Origin: an uncultured Lachnobacterium sp.
GTDB taxonomy: Bacteria; Bacillota; Clostridia; Lachnospirales; Lachnospiraceae
Length of the DNA stretch: 14,241 nucleotides
Assembly (NCBI GenBank): GCA_945971355.1
Contig: CAMFPD010000041.1
Location: 1-14,241, forward strand
Direction: 5' to 3'
Shown here in pieces: positions 1 to 6,220 of this stretch. Numbering within the stretch: position 1 is the stretch's first letter; each line of letters opens with the position of its first letter. The notes under the pieces are model-generated. The model ran no database searches, was not told where the DNA came from, and saw only the letters and a list, made by a program, of their open reading frames with translations. A program made the position numbers and the translations under genes.

Positions 1-41
1 AAGGCAGAGAAGCCTTCATGAGATTTGTGGAGTCAGTATAA
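1..41 (+). CDS. 3' end of an unidentified gene
   Basis: Only the last 12 codons and a TAA stop at 39-41 lie in the window, reading GREAFMRFVESV at the C-terminus. This frame is preferred because its stop falls about 18 bases before a strong hairpin terminator at 59-80, the usual spacing for a gene end. A competing frame stops earlier, at 19-21. The fragment is too short to assign a family. It could be a neighbour of the ABC permease genes that are interrupted further downstream, but nothing here proves that. Confidence 0.4.
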   Translation, partial: GREAFMRFVESV

Positions 42-58
42 ATCTTAATAATCAAGCG

Positions 59-80
59 AGGGCAGCCGGGAGGCTGCCCT
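59..80 (+). terminator. Hairpin terminator after the upstream gene
   Basis: A perfect 9-bp GC-rich stem (59-67 pairs with 72-80) closes a GGGA tetraloop. It is followed by an A/T-rich stretch without a clean T-run, so termination may be moderate. It separates the upstream gene from the regulatory region of the HipA-type operon. Confidence 0.7.
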
Positions 81-162
81 TAATCAATAATTGTTATAAT
101 TTGGATTACATTTCTTTTTCATACTTAAATCGATAATAGAGACCAAAAACAAATGTCATCAT

Positions 163-177
163 ATCAAATGGTTTGAT
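163..177. promoter_or_regulatory. Palindrome ATCAAA-TGG-TTTGAT, possible operator
   Basis: A perfect 6-bp inverted repeat with a 3-bp centre lies about 120 bases upstream of the HTH gene. It resembles the half-sites of the two 17-bp palindromes nearer the gene (ATCAAA and ATGGT elements), so it may be a third, weaker binding site. It lies just upstream of a TATAAT at 189-194. The function is inferred from position and symmetry only. Confidence 0.35.
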
Positions 178-188
178 AATTTATGAGA

Positions 189-194
189 TATAAT
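189..194 (+). promoter_or_regulatory. Candidate -10 element (TATAAT) for the hip-like operon
   Basis: A perfect TATAAT lies between the palindrome at 163-177 and those at 223-272. No good -35 box sits 16-18 bases upstream; TTGATA at 173-178 is too close for this -10. Other AT-rich -10-like boxes occur nearby, so the exact promoter is uncertain. Confidence 0.3.
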
Positions 195-220
195 ATTAAA
201 TATAGTGGGTAAATTATTAT

Positions 221-274
221 AAACCATCAAAATAATGGTAAATAACTATTTACTTACCATCATTTTGATGGTTT
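221..274. promoter_or_regulatory. Double palindrome, likely autoregulatory operator
   Basis: Two 17-bp palindromes, ACCATCAAAATAATGGT (223-239) and ACCATCATTTTGATGGT (256-272), have centres 33 bp apart, close to three helical turns. Together they also form one larger inverted repeat with arms of about 24 bases and two mismatches. They end about 20 bases before the start codon of the HTH gene. HipB-type antitoxins are known to bind repeated palindromes in their own promoters, so repression by the HTH protein is a natural inference. Alternatively the large repeat could fold as a leader hairpin in the mRNA. Confidence 0.6.
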
Positions 275-294
275 AATATATCTGAGGTGATGAT

Positions 295-849
295 ATGAAG
301 GAATACAATGTATTAGATTATATAACAGCAGATGAATTAAAAAGCTTTAGAAAAAAAATTGGGATGACACAAAAAGAATTTGCAAAATTTTTATGTGTGT
401 CAAAACCAACACTGGAGCGATGGGAAACTAGTGATAAAAGAATAACGGGTCCAGTTGTATTGTTGATTGATTTATTGCTAGAACATGATGAGTGGCTTGA
501 AACAAGAGAAATACCTACGCCGAAATATTCGTTAAGATTATGGTATATGTATAATAATAAGAGATGTACACTTATAGATGTGGATGAGATTAACCAAAAA
601 ATTTGGGTAAAAAATTATGCATGTAATATTATGTTCAGGGCTTTTGGTGCTAATAACAATCCAACTTATGAAGACTATGAAGAATTTTTAAAATCAAGAT
701 GTTTTCCTGAAACAAGAGATAAGATGAAAATACAGTTAGAAGCATTGGGACTTCCTTTTTATGATCCTATGCTTATAATTGAAAAAACGCAAGGGAGAAT
801 GGCAGAAGATGATTTTTGGATTTTGATAGAGAGGGTAAACAATGGTTGA
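295..849 (+). CDS. HTH regulator/antitoxin with HipS-like C-terminal domain
   Basis: This 184-residue protein probably represses its own operon and neutralises the kinase encoded next to it. Residues 12-64 form a helix-turn-helix of the XRE/MqsA type (GMTQKEFAKFL, then recognition segment VSKPTLERWE). Residues 78-180 form a second domain with the pattern EEFLKSRCFPETR (129-141), FYDPMLIIEKTQGR (155-168) and EDDFWILI. This resembles the fF.nLLPE..R ... D ... G.D pattern of the HipA N-terminal subdomain, which is the separate HipS protein in HipBST systems. The start is set by GAGGTGAT 4 bases or so before ATG. The 3' end overlaps the kinase start by 8 bases, so the two are translationally coupled. 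Paired palindromes upstream suggest autoregulation. The toxin-antitoxin role and HipS likeness are inference; the HTH is secure. Confidence 0.8.
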   Translation: MKEYNVLDYITADELKSFRKKIGMTQKEFAKFLCVSKPTLERWETSDKRITGPVVLLIDLLLEHDEWLETREIPTPKYSLRLWYMYNNKRCTLIDVDEINQKIWVKNYACNIMFRAFGANNNPTYEDYEEFLKSRCFPETRDKMKIQLEALGLPFYDPMLIIEKTQGRMAEDDFWILIERVNNG

Positions 850-1657
850 ATTATTTGAGGATAATGTCAAATTATTTGATAGACATTCATCAAAAGGGAA
901 TCAGTTAAAATGGGAAAAAGATGGTATTTGGTACAAGGCGGATTATACAGGATATGAAGGATTTGCAGAATATGTTATATCACAACTGTTGAGAAAATCT
1001 ACATTGAGAAAAGATGAATTTGTCATATATGAGTTGGAACAGGTAAGGTATAAGAGACAAATTTTTAATGGTGCGAAAAGTGACGATTTTTTAAAAGAGG
1101 ATTGGCAAATTGTAACTCTTCAAAGATTGTATAAGACTAAATATAACAGAAATTTGATGGAAGATGTGTGGCATATACCTGAAACAATGGATAGATTAAA
1201 GTTTGTTGTTGAGCAAGTAGAGAAACTTACAAAACTTGAAAATTTTGGAGAGTATTTAAGCAAACTTATAACGATTGATGCATTCTTCTTAAATGAAGAT
1301 AGGCATATGCATAATATTGCAGTACTTATGAATGGAGAAGGGAAATTTATGCTTTGTCCATTTTTTGATCAAGGGGCAGGTCTTATGTCAGATACATCCT
1401 TGGACTATCCTATTGGAGTAGATCCTATTATCATGATGGACGAAGTAAAAGCAAAGACCATATGCTCAAATTTTGAAGATGCACTTGAAACGGCTGAAAA
1501 GATATATGGATATAATTTAAAATTTACATTTACGAAGAAGGATGTAACAAAAATTATAGATGATGTGGATATATATTCTGATGAAGTAAAAAAAAGAGTT
1601 GAAATGATTATATTTCAACAAATGCGTAAATATCAGTATTTATTTTCTGAACACTAA
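842..1657 (+). CDS. HipA/HipT-like serine/threonine kinase (putative toxin)
   Basis: This 271-residue compact member of the HipA kinase superfamily lacks the N-terminal HipA subdomain, like HipT. Residues 16-24 (SSKGNQLKW) match the S-x-x-G-x-Q-x-K loop of HipA, where a serine is autophosphorylated. K32 in WYKAD is a candidate ATP-contacting lysine. The catalytic loop reads LNEDRHMHN, with D153 as likely base and N158 as metal ligand. FFDQGAGL supplies the metal-binding D176 in place of DFG. All expected kinase residues appear intact. HipA and HipT kinases phosphorylate aminoacyl-tRNA synthetases and cause growth arrest, but the target here is unknown. The gene overlaps the HTH/HipS-like gene by 8 bases, with a GAGAGGG ribosome site inside it. 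CtkA-like secreted kinases share this fold, but gene pairing with an HTH protein favours a toxin-antitoxin pair. Confidence 0.82.
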   Translation: MVELFEDNVKLFDRHSSKGNQLKWEKDGIWYKADYTGYEGFAEYVISQLLRKSTLRKDEFVIYELEQVRYKRQIFNGAKSDDFLKEDWQIVTLQRLYKTKYNRNLMEDVWHIPETMDRLKFVVEQVEKLTKLENFGEYLSKLITIDAFFLNEDRHMHNIAVLMNGEGKFMLCPFFDQGAGLMSDTSLDYPIGVDPIIMMDEVKAKTICSNFEDALETAEKIYGYNLKFTFTKKDVTKIIDDVDIYSDEVKKRVEMIIFQQMRKYQYLFSEH

Positions 1658-1662
1658 CAAAG

Positions 1663-1710
1663 AAAATGGAAATATACATTTGTGGGAAACAACTTGTGTA
1701 TTGCCATTTT
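1663..1710 (+). terminator. Long AT-rich hairpin after the kinase gene
   Basis: Arms 1663-1678 and 1695-1710 pair over 16 positions with one mismatch and one G-U pair around a 16-base loop. The hairpin starts only 6 bases after the kinase stop codon and is followed by T-rich sequence (TATTATTTTACGAATTTTTC), so it most likely ends the toxin-antitoxin transcript. The T-run is broken and the stem is low in GC, so efficiency is uncertain. No gene is seen between it and 1850. Confidence 0.5.
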
Positions 1711-1849
1711 GAGTATTATTTTACGAATTTTTCTAATATAAGAGGAAGTGTGAATACCTAAAAAGTATTGGTAATCAAGTTTTGAAAGTAGTATTGTTAT
1801 ATCAGAACAAAATTTTAACAAGGTTTATATAAATGATATAGAATGCAAA

Positions 1850-2296
1850 ATGCTGATTAGAGCAAAAAAAGAAGCCAAATTTTTAAGCGGCTGTGGCGGA
1901 CTTATCTGTGTATTTATTCATTGTGATGGTTCAAAGATTGGTTATGCACTGATAGCAATTTTTGTATGTATAATTGCAACAATTACATTGTGCCTGCTTG
2001 AGGTTATGATTTTTGAAGGCGCTTTCTGGTTAAAAAAGACTGATATGTTTGCAGATGTTTACTTTGCAATTAGTTCAGTATCGAAATACCCATTGGTGTT
2101 CTTTGGCAAAAAAATAACACTTTTTTTAACATATATCCTGCCAGTGGCATATGTTGGAACAATTCCAACTGAAATTACGGCAGGTGGGGTGCTATCAATT
2201 AGTATATTGGTTCCGTTGCTTCTTTTAGGTATCAATCTTCTTGGAGTGACAATATTATGGAAGCTTGGAAGGAGAAGATATGAATCTACTAACTAG
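1850..2296 (+). pseudogene. ABC-2 type permease, N-terminal half missing
   Basis: The 148 residues match the C-terminal half of ABC-2 exporter permeases of the DUF990-like group. Three or four hydrophobic spans flank the conserved stretch KTDMFADVYFAISSVSKYP and a YILPVAYVGTIPTEI segment. Full-length members are about 260 residues, so roughly 110 are missing at the N-terminus. The first ATG at 1850 has no ribosome binding site nearby. The frame stays open back to 1775 but the extra codons do not look like permease, so the true start is unclear. It overlaps the next permease by 17 bases. The gene was probably cut when the region carrying the hip-like operon was inserted or rearranged. It may still make a fragment, but a working permease is unlikely. 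Confidence 0.72.
2269..2274 (+). promoter_or_regulatory. Ribosome binding site fixing the second permease start
   Basis: AAGGAG lies 5 bases before ATG at 2280, inside the end of the truncated permease gene. It rules out a TTG at 2265 as the start, because that codon lies upstream of the site. Confidence 0.75.
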
Positions 2297-3062
2297 AAGT
2301 CCATACTTGATGACAATGAAGTTAAAGGTGAAGGAGGAAAAATGGTTTGAGGCAGACTTTACAATGTCTTTTGTAGTTGCCTTTGTGGATGCGGTCATCT
2401 ATTATCTTTTATTTCATTATGTATTTGAAGATTCAACAGTGGTGAATCCGACAGATATCACGATTTACTATATTATCATCAATATAGTGGCGCTTGCTAT
2501 GACACCAGCACAATTTACCTCATGGATACATATGACGGATATAAATACTGGAAAAATCATTCCGTTTTTAATGCGCCCGAGTAGTTATGTTGTGACGAGA
2601 TATTTGGAGAGTGTCTGCACATTTTTTATGAGAACTGTTGTAAATATTATTTTAATTTATCTTGTTTCATTGGTTCTTGGGAAACCGATTATCCTTTTGA
2701 ATTTGCTTTTGGGTGTGGGTTCCATGCTGGCAGGATTTACGATACTATATCTGATTCAGGCAATAATAGGCTGCATGGCGGTATGGTTTCAGGAAGTGAA
2801 TAAGATACGTAATGTATTTATGACGTTTTTGATGATGCTCGGTGGACGCCTGATACCAAGTGATTTGCTTTTTTCAGGACTCAAGGAGATTGTATATTAC
2901 ACACCAATTCCATACGTGTACGATATTCCGGTAAAGGTACTCACAGATAATTTTCAGTACACTGAAATCGGGATTCAGCTAATGTGGATTGCTTTGTTAG
3001 GGGCAATTTACATATTAGAGTTTGAAAAGTATGTGAAACATAATATCGAATTAGGGGGATGA
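2280..3062 (+). CDS. ABC-2 type transporter permease (DUF990-like)
   Basis: This 260-residue integral membrane protein has about six hydrophobic spans. It is the normal length for the ABC-2 permease family that works as a pair of permeases with one ATPase. Recognisable parts are the N-terminal MKLKVKEEKWFEADF segment before the first span, the central TSWIHMTDINTGKIIPFLMRP stretch, which resembles the coupling region of this family, and a C-terminal VYYTPIPYVYDIPVKVL segment. It overlaps the truncated partner gene by 17 bases, showing they once formed one operon. No ATP-binding subunit is encoded nearby, so it may be non-functional unless the ATPase is elsewhere. The substrate cannot be predicted. 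The gene looks intact. Confidence 0.82.
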   Translation: MNLLTRSPYLMTMKLKVKEEKWFEADFTMSFVVAFVDAVIYYLLFHYVFEDSTVVNPTDITIYYIIINIVALAMTPAQFTSWIHMTDINTGKIIPFLMRPSSYVVTRYLESVCTFFMRTVVNIILIYLVSLVLGKPIILLNLLLGVGSMLAGFTILYLIQAIIGCMAVWFQEVNKIRNVFMTFLMMLGGRLIPSDLLFSGLKEIVYYTPIPYVYDIPVKVLTDNFQYTEIGIQLMWIALLGAIYILEFEKYVKHNIELGG

Positions 3063-3063
3063 A

Positions 3064-3080
3064 AAGGGGCAGCCCCCAAA
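3064..3080 (-). terminator. Short GC hairpin after the MATE gene
   Basis: Read on the minus strand just past the MATE stop codon, GGGG-CTG-CCCC is followed by TTTTC, a minimal intrinsic terminator. The stem is only four GC pairs with a 3-base loop, so this is tentative. It abuts the end of the rightward permease gene. Confidence 0.4.
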
Positions 3081-3087
3081 TCCACAC

Positions 3088-4440
3088 TTATTGGTGCATT
3101 TTCATAAGCTTTTTCCTGCAATAGAAGAATGCCGGTATTAGGAAGGCATCTGCAAATATCCATGCCAGAGGGCTGGCAAAGCAGGCAGCTACAAATCCAA
3201 ATATAGGGACAAACACAAGACCAATCAAAGCTCTTGCAATCATTTCAGCTACACCTGCAAGTACCGCAAAGCCTGAAAATCCCATCCCCTGAATCATAAA
3301 TCTAAATATATTTACAAGTGCCAATGGTATGTAGAAAATTGCGTTTATAAGCAGGAACTGGCGGGACTGTGCCAGAACTACCACCTCGGTTTTGTCCACG
3401 AACAGTAAAGACAGATTATTACCAAAGAAGTACAAAACCAGGAAAATAATAATTGAGTAAATTGCTCCTAATACAGTTGCATTCCATACACCTTTTCCCA
3501 GACGATCCAGCTTTCCGGCTCCAACATTCTGGCCGCCGTAGGTGGCCATGGTGGAACCTAAAGCATCGAAAGGACATACCACGAACATGGATATTTTGCT
3601 GGCTGCTGTCATTGAAGCAACAGCAAGGGAACCCAGAGTGTTAACTGCGGCTTGAAGAATAACACTTCCGATTGCAGTGATGGAATACTGGAATCCCATT
3701 GGAAGTCCCATCCTGATAAGATTGCTGACGCAATTGGAATCAAGTCTCCAATCATCGAGGGTTGTATGAAGAAGCTCGACTTTTTTTAATATAAATATCA
3801 GGCATAAAATTCCTGAAACTGCCTGTGCAATTATAGTGGCAAGACCAGCACCGAAAACACCCATGTGGAAGGTAAGAATAAAAAGTAAATCCAAGCCTAT
3901 ATTTAATACTGCAGAAAAAATTAAAAAGACAACTGGTGTCACAGAATCTCCGATAGAGCGAAGAAAACTTGACAAAAGATTATAAAGGATTGTGGCAGGT
4001 ATACCTGCAAAAATTACAATCAAATATGAGTAGGTGAGTTCCATAATATCATCAGGAGTCTGCATCCACTCTAAAATATTATGACATAATAAAACAGTAA
4101 GAACTGTCATAATAATGGATATTATAATAGATAGAACATATGAATTACCAACATACTTTTTCAGGGCTTTGTAATCCTTTGCACCGAAGCGTTGGGCGAT
4201 AGGCAATCCAAAACCACTGCAGACACCAAGGCAGAACCCAATTATCAAAAATGTGATACTTCCAGTGGCACCAACGGCAGCAAGTGCATTTACTCCAAGG
4301 GCTTTTCCTACAATAATTGTGTCCATAAGGCTATAAACCTGTTGAAAAAGCATACCTAATAAAAGAGGAAGTGCGAATTCCAGAATTAATCTCATAGGAC
4401 TTCCTATTGTCATATCCTTTGCGTTTGATTTTGCCATCAT
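3088..4440 (-). CDS. MATE family efflux transporter
   Basis: This 450-residue protein has the family's usual length and about 12 membrane spans. The N-terminus (GSPMRLILEFALPLLLGMLF, then VYSLMDTIIVGKALG and LAAVGATGSI) is characteristic of the NorM/DinF-like MATE branch, and the second half repeats the pattern (GLPMGFQYSITAIGSVILQ). MATE proteins export cationic drugs or metabolites in exchange for sodium or protons. GAGGT precedes two adjacent ATG codons (4440 and 4437); the second gives the more usual spacing of about 8 bases, so the protein may begin at the second Met. It is transcribed alone, divergently from the aminotransferase gene, from a spacer holding four 34-bp tandem repeats that may include its control sites. 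Substrate unknown. Confidence 0.93.
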   Translation of the reverse strand: MMAKSNAKDMTIGSPMRLILEFALPLLLGMLFQQVYSLMDTIIVGKALGVNALAAVGATGSITFLIIGFCLGVCSGFGLPIAQRFGAKDYKALKKYVGNSYVLSIIISIIMTVLTVLLCHNILEWMQTPDDIMELTYSYLIVIFAGIPATILYNLLSSFLRSIGDSVTPVVFLIFSAVLNIGLDLLFILTFHMGVFGAGLATIIAQAVSGILCLIFILKKVELLHTTLDDWRLDSNCVSNLIRMGLPMGFQYSITAIGSVILQAAVNTLGSLAVASMTAASKISMFVVCPFDALGSTMATYGGQNVGAGKLDRLGKGVWNATVLGAIYSIIIFLVLYFFGNNLSLLFVDKTEVVVLAQSRQFLLINAIFYIPLALVNIFRFMIQGMGFSGFAVLAGVAEMIARALIGLVFVPIFGFVAACFASPLAWIFADAFLIPAFFYCRKKLMKMHQ

Positions 4441-4466
4441 AATTACCTCATAAATAGTATTTTTGT

Positions 4467-4602
4467 GCTAGATAATAATAACATAAAGTCGTATTTTTTT
4501 ACTAGCAGAAAATAGCACAAAATATTATATTTTTGCTAGCAGAAAATAGCATAAAAAAATACTATATTGCTGGTAAAAAATGTGAATAATTATATTGCTT
4601 TA
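4467..4602. repeat. Four tandem 34-bp repeats in a divergent spacer
   Basis: Units begin at 4467, 4501, 4535 and 4569, exactly 34 bases apart. The two central units share CTAGCAGAAAATAGCA perfectly and match at about 26 of 34 positions; the outer two are more diverged but keep GCTAG or GCTGG at the same phase. Read on the minus strand, each central unit holds two TGCTA boxes 10 bases apart, as regulator sites often do. The array fills most of the space between the MATE gene and the aminotransferase gene, so it could be a multi-site operator. A slippage-generated AT-rich repeat without function is also possible. Confidence 0.7.
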
Positions 4603-4627
4603 CAAAGGCAGATAAATAATGTAAAGT
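4599..4627 (+). promoter_or_regulatory. Candidate promoter for the hisC cluster
   Basis: TTTACA (4599-4604) and TAAAGT (4622-4627) are separated by 17 bases and lie about 45 bases before the aminotransferase start, just after the repeat array. The -10 box matches the consensus at only 4 of 6 positions, so this is tentative. Confidence 0.3.
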
Positions 4628-4672
4628 TTAATGTGGATTTGGATCGTTTAGTTCATATAGGAGTAGTTATAG

Positions 4673-5743
4673 ATGAGTAATTGGGAAAAGAATATCAGGA
4701 AGGTTGTTCCATATGTACCCGGTGAACAGCCAAAGATTTTAGATGTAATTAAGCTTAATACAAATGAAAATCCATACCCACCAGCACCAGAGGTAGAGAA
4801 AATCTTAAAGGAATTTAATGTGGATTCACTCAGATTATATCCTGATCCTACAGTTTCAGATCTGGTTAAGGCTATAGCAGAATTTTATGGTTTAAATGAA
4901 AATCAGGTGTTTACAGGAGTTGGTTCTGATGATGTACTTGCCATGATTTTTATGACCTTTTTCAATTCTGATAAGCCAATCATCTTTCCCGACATCACAT
5001 ATTCGTTTTATGATGTTTGGGCTGATATGCTTAGAATTCCTTATGAGACAGTTCCCCTTGATGAGAATTTTAGGATTGATGCAAGAAAATATTATGGTGA
5101 AAATGGAGGCGTGATTTTCCCAAACCCAAATGCGCCTACAGGAGAACTGCTGAGTCTTGAAGTGGTGGAGGACATTATTAAGAATAATCCTGATGTGATT
5201 GTTGTGGTAGATGAAGCATATATTGATTTTGGAGGAGAAAGTGCACTTCCACTCATAGATAAATATGATAATCTGATTGTTGTGCAGACATTTTCAAAAT
5301 CACGTTCACTGGCTGGTTCAAGAGTAGGATATGCAATGGCAAATCCGGTTTTGATTAAGTATCTGAACGATGTAAAATACTCATTCAACTCATATACTAT
5401 GGACAGACTTACAATAGAGGTGGCTGCGGCTGCAGTGAAGAACAGAGAGTATTTTGAGGAGACAACCCGTAAGGTTATAAAGACAAGAGAGTGGACAAAG
5501 AATGAACTAAGCAAGCTCGGCTTTGAGTTTGGCGATTCCAAAAGTAACTTTATTTTTGCCAGACATCCAGAGATGTCAGGTCAGAAGCTATTTGAAGAAT
5601 TGAAGAATGAAAAGGTATTTGTTAGACATTTTAGTAAGCCTGAAAGAATATCTGATTATCTTCGTATTTCGATAGGAACAGACCAGCAAATGGAAACATT
5701 AATATCAGTTTTAGGGAGAATTTTATGTTTAAAAAGTATTTAA
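4673..5743 (+). CDS. hisC: Histidinol-phosphate aminotransferase-like (HisC family)
   Basis: This 356-residue PLP-dependent fold-type I aminotransferase has the typical HisC length. In histidine synthesis HisC converts imidazole-acetol phosphate to histidinol phosphate with glutamate. Visible motifs are KLNTNENPYPP (substrate-binding N-terminus), GVGSDDVLAMIF (PLP phosphate region), PNPNAPTG, VVDEAYIDF and TFSKSRSLAGSRVGYA, where K209 should form the internal aldimine. RISIGT near the C-terminus carries the arginine that binds the substrate carboxylate in related enzymes. GGAG lies 11-14 bases before the ATG. The gene stands alone, without other his genes. The start of the next gene overlaps it by 19 bases. 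Stand-alone HisC homologues can act on aromatic amino acids or, as CobD, decarboxylate threonine phosphate, so the exact substrate is less certain than the family. Confidence 0.88.
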   Translation: MSNWEKNIRKVVPYVPGEQPKILDVIKLNTNENPYPPAPEVEKILKEFNVDSLRLYPDPTVSDLVKAIAEFYGLNENQVFTGVGSDDVLAMIFMTFFNSDKPIIFPDITYSFYDVWADMLRIPYETVPLDENFRIDARKYYGENGGVIFPNPNAPTGELLSLEVVEDIIKNNPDVIVVVDEAYIDFGGESALPLIDKYDNLIVVQTFSKSRSLAGSRVGYAMANPVLIKYLNDVKYSFNSYTMDRLTIEVAAAAVKNREYFEETTRKVIKTREWTKNELSKLGFEFGDSKSNFIFARHPEMSGQKLFEELKNEKVFVRHFSKPERISDYLRISIGTDQQMETLISVLGRILCLKSI

Positions 5744-6189
5744 TAATTTTCTTGATTTCAATGGTACCATTGATTGAGCTTAGAGGGGCAATACCTTTTT
5801 CACAGGGGTTTGGACTTCCGATTGTTCAATCATATATTATATGTATTATTGGAAATATGTTGCCAGTACCAATTATTTATCTTTTTGCAAGAAAGGTATT
5901 GGAGTGGGGAGCAGATAAGCCAGTTATTGGAAAATTTTTTACATGGTGTCTTGAAAAGGGGCATAAGGGTGGAAAGAAGCTTCAGGAGAAAGCTGGAAAA
6001 GGTTTGTTTGTTGCACTTTTACTGTTTGTAGGAATACCAGTTCCCGGAACAGGTGCATGGACTGGAACACTGGCAGCAAGTATTCTGGATATGGATTTTA
6101 AATCCACAATAGCAGCAGTGATGCTCGGAGTATTACTTGCTGGAGTGATTATGATGGTTGTTAGTTTTGCCGGATTTTCACTTATTTAA
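5725..6189 (+). CDS. Small multi-drug export family membrane protein
   Basis: This 154-residue protein matches the small multi-drug export family (PF06695). It shows MVPLIELRGAIPFSQGFGLP in the first span, a central charged loop (LEKGHKGGKKLQEKAGK) and the signature VGIPVPGTGAWTGTLAAS, followed by two hydrophobic spans. Despite the family name, direct evidence for drug export is thin, so the substrate should be left open. It starts inside the end of the aminotransferase gene, with AGGGAG about 7 bases before ATG, so translation is coupled to it. The following signalling gene begins 31 bases downstream, making one operon plausible. Confidence 0.87.
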   Translation: MFKKYLIIFLISMVPLIELRGAIPFSQGFGLPIVQSYIICIIGNMLPVPIIYLFARKVLEWGADKPVIGKFFTWCLEKGHKGGKKLQEKAGKGLFVALLLFVGIPVPGTGAWTGTLAASILDMDFKSTIAAVMLGVLLAGVIMMVVSFAGFSLI

Positions 6190-6220
6190 GTTTTAGAGTC
6201 TTAAGGGAGTAATAGTTGTA

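Noticed and set aside
163..274. CRISPR-like repeats upstream of the HTH gene
   Set aside because: There are only two or three short palindromic units with no regular spacers and no cas genes; an operator explains them better.
1663..1710. Terminal inverted repeats of an insertion sequence
   Set aside because: The arms face each other over 16 bases with no transposase gene, and no matching copy was seen at the left side of the hip-like operon.
3453..3644. 63-codon plus-strand ORF inside the MATE gene
   Set aside because: It lies fully antisense to a complete MATE gene, has no ribosome site and encodes nothing recognisable.
5092..5541. 149-codon minus-strand ORF inside hisC
   Set aside because: It is antisense to an intact aminotransferase, is Ser/Thr-rich as expected from a shadow frame, and has no ribosome site.
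5774..6031. 85-codon ORF in another frame of the small export gene
   Set aside because: It overlaps a recognised family member on the same strand and its product has no family likeness.
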